Source: Pandoraea norimbergensis
GTDB lineage: Bacteria > Pseudomonadota > Gammaproteobacteria > Burkholderiales > Burkholderiaceae
Length of the DNA stretch: 64,000 bases
Assembly: GCF_001465545.3 (NCBI RefSeq)
Contig: NZ_CP013480.3
Location: 4,340,001 to 4,404,000 of the forward strand
Direction: 5' to 3'
The stretch's first letter is position 1; every line of letters begins with the position of its first letter. The notes beneath the pieces are model-generated. The model was not told the origin of the DNA. It saw only the letters and a list, made by a program, of their open reading frames with translations, and made no database searches. Both the position numbers and the translations under genes were made by a program. Positions 61,288-64,000 of this stretch are shown here, one piece after another.

Positions 61288-62304
61288 ATGACCATTCCCT
61301 GCAAGCTTTCCGTTCGTATCGAACAGTGGCCGCTGGCCACCCCCTTTCACATCTCGGGCCACACGGTCGACGCGGCCCGCGTCCTGGTTGTCTCGTTGCG
61401 ATCCGGGCAACACCGAGGCCGAGGAGAGGCCGCCGGCGTCTACTACCGTGGAGAAACGCCTGAGGGCATGGCCGAGCAGATTGCCGCCGTACGCCCCCTG
61501 ATCGAGCAAGGCATATCCCGCGAGGCCCTCATCGGGTTGCTGCCTGCCGGCGGTGCGAGAAACGCCCTCGACGCGGCGCTATGGTCATTGGCCGCTCAGC
61601 GCTGTGGCATGACGGTCGCACGACTGGCCGGACGCGCCCGGCTGCGCCCACTGCGGACGTCATTCACCGTCGGTGTTGATGCCGCCCCCGCCATGGCCGA
61701 GGCGGCGCGTGGCTTCGAGGGCGCCGTTGCGTTGAAGATCAAGCTCGACGGCAGCGCAACCGACGTAGATCGACTTGTCGCGATTCGCGCGGCTTGCCCT
61801 GGCGCTGCGCTTTCCGTCGACGCTAATCAAGGGTGGACGCAAGAACACATGGTTCGGATGCTGCCGGTCATGCAGCACGTTGGCGTCGACCTGCTCGAGC
61901 AACCCCTGCCGGCAGGCGAGGATGAGTGCCTTGAATCCATGCGATATCCGATCCGCATGGCGGCAGATGAATCGTTTCAGGATCTAGACGATCTCGCCAC
62001 GGTCGCCCGCCGGTACGACGTCGTCAACGTCAAGCTCGATAAGTGCGGCGGCCTCACACGTGCACTCTCTCTGGTCGCGCCGATTCGAGAGCTCGGACTG
62101 TCGGTCATGGTCGGATGTATGCCCTGCACATCGCTCGGTGTGGCCCCGGCCTACATTCTGGGGCAGCAGTGCGACCGGGTAGACCTCGACGGGCCCTGCT
62201 TCCTGGCTGAGGATCGTGCGCCCTCGTTCCAATACCTGAACGGTTATCTGCAAGGCCCCGAGAGCGTCTGGGGTCGCGACGACGCCCCGTATGAGATGCA
62301 TTGA
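61288..62304 (+). CDS. Enolase-superfamily dipeptide epimerase (L-Ala-D/L-Glu epimerase-like)
   Basis: A 338-residue enzyme. The two acid/base lysines are visible as K150-I-K152 and K249 (VNVKLDKCGG). Metal ligands are D178 (SVDANQGW), E204 (LLEQPL) and D227 (AADESF). A C-terminal D299-L-D301 matches the DxD motif that holds the substrate alpha-ammonium group in dipeptide epimerases. N-succinylamino acid racemase is an alternative, but the DxD motif favours a dipeptide. The gene starts 7 bases after the MFS stop and is followed 15 bases later by a D-aminopeptidase-like gene. Confidence 0.87.
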   Translation: MTIPCKLSVRIEQWPLATPFHISGHTVDAARVLVVSLRSGQHRGRGEAAGVYYRGETPEGMAEQIAAVRPLIEQGISREALIGLLPAGGARNALDAALWSLAAQRCGMTVARLAGRARLRPLRTSFTVGVDAAPAMAEAARGFEGAVALKIKLDGSATDVDRLVAIRAACPGAALSVDANQGWTQEHMVRMLPVMQHVGVDLLEQPLPAGEDECLESMRYPIRMAADESFQDLDDLATVARRYDVVNVKLDKCGGLTRALSLVAPIRELGLSVMVGCMPCTSLGVAPAYILGQQCDRVDLDGPCFLAEDRAPSFQYLNGYLQGPESVWGRDDAPYEMH

Positions 62305-62319
62305 TCCAGGAGGATGGCC

Positions 62320-64000
62320 GTGTCGGCACAGGAACAATTTGACGGTACTGCTCTGAAGGCGCTGTTTGATCCGTTCAACCGAAGCGATTCACCGGGCGTC
62401 GTCGCCGCCGCCGCCATTGACGGCGAGGTCGTGTTGCGCAAGGCCTTCGGTATGGCGGACGTCGGACTGGGCGTGGGGTTGAATGTGCGAACCCTGCTGC
62501 GTATCGGATCGACGAGCAAGCACATGACTTGCCTCGCGGCCTTGCTGCTCCGGGAAGCGAAAGCGCTGGATATCGATGTGCCGGTCCGCCGCTATTTACC
62601 GGAACTGACCGGGGTGGCCGGCGACGCGACGTTACGCGCGTTCATGTTCCACACAAGTGGGCAACGGTGCGCGCTCGACGTATCGCTCCTTACTAACGGG
62701 TTGGCGGTGCCGCAGACCGGCTACCTGCTCGACATCATGCGCCGGCAAACTAGTGTCAACTTTCCCACGGGCGAGCGGATGATGTATTGCAACGGCGGAT
62801 ATCACCTGATTTCGCTGGCCATCGAGCGTGTCAGCGCACAACCTCTTGCAACGTTTCTCGCCGCCGAAGTCTTCGACCCATTGGGCATGAACGATACGTT
62901 TCTCCTGCCCGACGACTATCGAATCCGCAGCCATATGGCCGCCTGCCATGTCCAAAACGGCGAGGGTACTTACGATCGGGGGATATTTCCTTCGCGAGAA
63001 ATTCTCGGTGAAGGCGGTGTCGTCTCGTGCGCGGACGACATGCTGAAGTGGTGTTCGCATTTGCGTGGCGAAAAACGCATAGGCAATCCCGACACATGGG
63101 ACTTGATGTTCTCTTCGCCCATCTTCTCCAGCGGTCTGCGCAGCGATTACATGATGGGCTTAAGGCGCACGCAATATCGCGGATGCGAACTGATCCAGCA
63201 TGCGGGCGGTGTCGTCGGCGGATCGTGCCAGATGCTCTGCGTCCCCGAGCACGGCATCGATATCGTGTTGCTTGGCAATGGGGCAATCCCGGCGCCGGCC
63301 GCGTTTTCGCTTCGCATGCTCGACATTCTGTTGGCGCCCCCGATGAAGCGCTACGCCGCTCCAACGCCCGCCAGCATGGGCCGCTGGCCCGGACGCGCGG
63401 GGACCTATCGCGAGGAGAACAACGACATGGTGTACGACATCACCGATCGCGCCGGAGACATGACGCTTAGCGGGCCGCTTGAACCGAGCAACCCAATGCT
63501 CTATCCGTACGATCGCGCCGAAACTGGCACCTGCGAGTTTTCCTTGGAATCGAGTGGCGACGGCACCTTTCTGCTTCAGTGGGGAAGCGCCGTCAATCCG
63601 GATGATGCCGAGGCTTTGCGCATCTCTCATTGCGGCCACACGGCAATCTATCGGCGTGTCGAGGTATCGGCGTCGGTAAGCGTCGAAGTTATCGATTCGC
63701 TAAGTGGCGCCTATGCCAGCGAAGAAGCCGATGCTCGCGCTACGCTGCGCCCTTCGGTGTTGGTAGATGAATCGCGTGACGACGTTTGCGCGATTATGTC
63801 GCTCGAGATAGTGGGACGCGCGGGCGAATGCCACTACGACATCTTTCCAGTCGACGTCGATCTTTTTCGCTTCTCGCCCCGCGCACCGAATGCCGTCAGA
63901 ACGGGAACGCTTTCCATCGTGAGGCACCCCGGCACGGGGCGTGCCGAGGGATTCTCCGTCAACACCAACCGTACTCGAAACCTTCGATTTGCCAAGTCTT
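62320..64000 (+). CDS. Serine hydrolase of the D-aminopeptidase/class C beta-lactamase family, 3' end outside the window
   Basis: The first 560 codons of a gene open to the window edge. The GTG start has a perfect AGGAGG at ideal spacing. The penicillin-recognising fold spans about 1-330. Its catalytic set is S64-T-S-K67, Y156-C-N158 and H294-A-G296, with spacing close to that of the Ochrobactrum D-aminopeptidase (Ser62, Lys65, Tyr153, His287, from memory). The region after about 345 looks beta-rich, as expected for the two lipocalin-like domains of that enzyme. No signal peptide is seen, so it is probably cytosolic. It would release N-terminal D-residues from peptides or amides. Beta-lactamase or esterase activity cannot be excluded. 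Confidence 0.87.
   Translation, partial: MSAQEQFDGTALKALFDPFNRSDSPGVVAAAAIDGEVVLRKAFGMADVGLGVGLNVRTLLRIGSTSKHMTCLAALLLREAKALDIDVPVRRYLPELTGVAGDATLRAFMFHTSGQRCALDVSLLTNGLAVPQTGYLLDIMRRQTSVNFPTGERMMYCNGGYHLISLAIERVSAQPLATFLAAEVFDPLGMNDTFLLPDDYRIRSHMAACHVQNGEGTYDRGIFPSREILGEGGVVSCADDMLKWCSHLRGEKRIGNPDTWDLMFSSPIFSSGLRSDYMMGLRRTQYRGCELIQHAGGVVGGSCQMLCVPEHGIDIVLLGNGAIPAPAAFSLRMLDILLAPPMKRYAAPTPASMGRWPGRAGTYREENNDMVYDITDRAGDMTLSGPLEPSNPMLYPYDRAETGTCEFSLESSGDGTFLLQWGSAVNPDDAEALRISHCGHTAIYRRVEVSASVSVEVIDSLSGAYASEEADARATLRPSVLVDESRDDVCAIMSLEIVGRAGECHYDIFPVDVDLFRFSPRAPNAVRTGTLSIVRHPGTGRAEGFSVNTNRTRNLRFAKS

Noticed and set aside
1..64000. CRISPR arrays, insertion sequences, integrases, attachment sites, tRNA or rRNA genes
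   Set aside because: No regularly spaced repeats, transposase-like proteins, terminal inverted repeats or tRNA cloverleaf/T-loop signatures were found by reading. The content is ordinary chromosomal accessory metabolism.

Overview
The window is one contiguous piece of a GC-rich bacterial chromosome, densely packed with catabolic and transport genes. The features point to a betaproteobacterium of the Burkholderiaceae: a trimeric Burkholderia-type porin, many LysR regulators, a GlxA-type AraC regulator, paired DUF3311 and sodium:solute symporter genes, a short type 2 ArgC, and high GC throughout. Pandoraea or a close relative is my best guess, but that is inference from gene content. I see no tRNA, rRNA, CRISPR array, insertion sequence or phage gene.

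Layout. 1-8001: 3' part of a giant cyclic beta-1,2-glucan synthase (NdvB). 8041-13504: minus-strand unit of LysR, porin, AAHS-type MFS transporter, EthD-like protein and zinc alcohol dehydrogenase. 13559-24058: an amine-catabolism-like region with two arms around a LysR gene. The minus arm has a flavin monooxygenase, RidA, a DUF1028 protein and an M20 deacetylase. The plus arm has a Rieske oxygenase and a polyamine-type ABC importer. 24075-27403: YaiI, ArgC, LysR and an intradiol dioxygenase. 27608-33821: a proline-racemase-like enzyme, a second polyamine-type ABC importer and a divergent GlxA-family regulator.

33916-44085: ten genes in one direction, holding a two-component FMN monooxygenase (LLM oxygenase plus flavin reductase), MFS transporter, aldehyde dehydrogenase, two DUF3311/SSS transporter pairs, a type II lumazine synthase and an M20 amidohydrolase. 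An XRE-cupin regulator and an Asp/Glu racemase gene lie divergent to it. 45673-46873: a TetR regulator and a small membrane protein, with matching palindromes upstream of both. 47049-56487: a branched-chain-amino-acid-type ABC importer in which LivM, LivG and LivF are one polypeptide, plus a gamma-glutamyltransferase-family enzyme. It is preceded by a consensus sigma-54 promoter. Divergent to it are a CE4 deacetylase-like enzyme, a GntR regulator and a flavin reductase.

56515-64000: an orphan OmpR-type response regulator, divergent from TonB, ExbB, two ExbD paralogs, an MFS transporter, a dipeptide-epimerase-like enolase and the first 560 codons of a D-aminopeptidase-like serine hydrolase.

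Most blocks share one design: a substrate-specific importer, one or two oxygenases or amide hydrolases, and a dedicated regulator. The two I find most likely to be undescribed are the LLM monooxygenase/RibH2/SSS cluster and the TonB-linked epimerase/D-aminopeptidase cluster.
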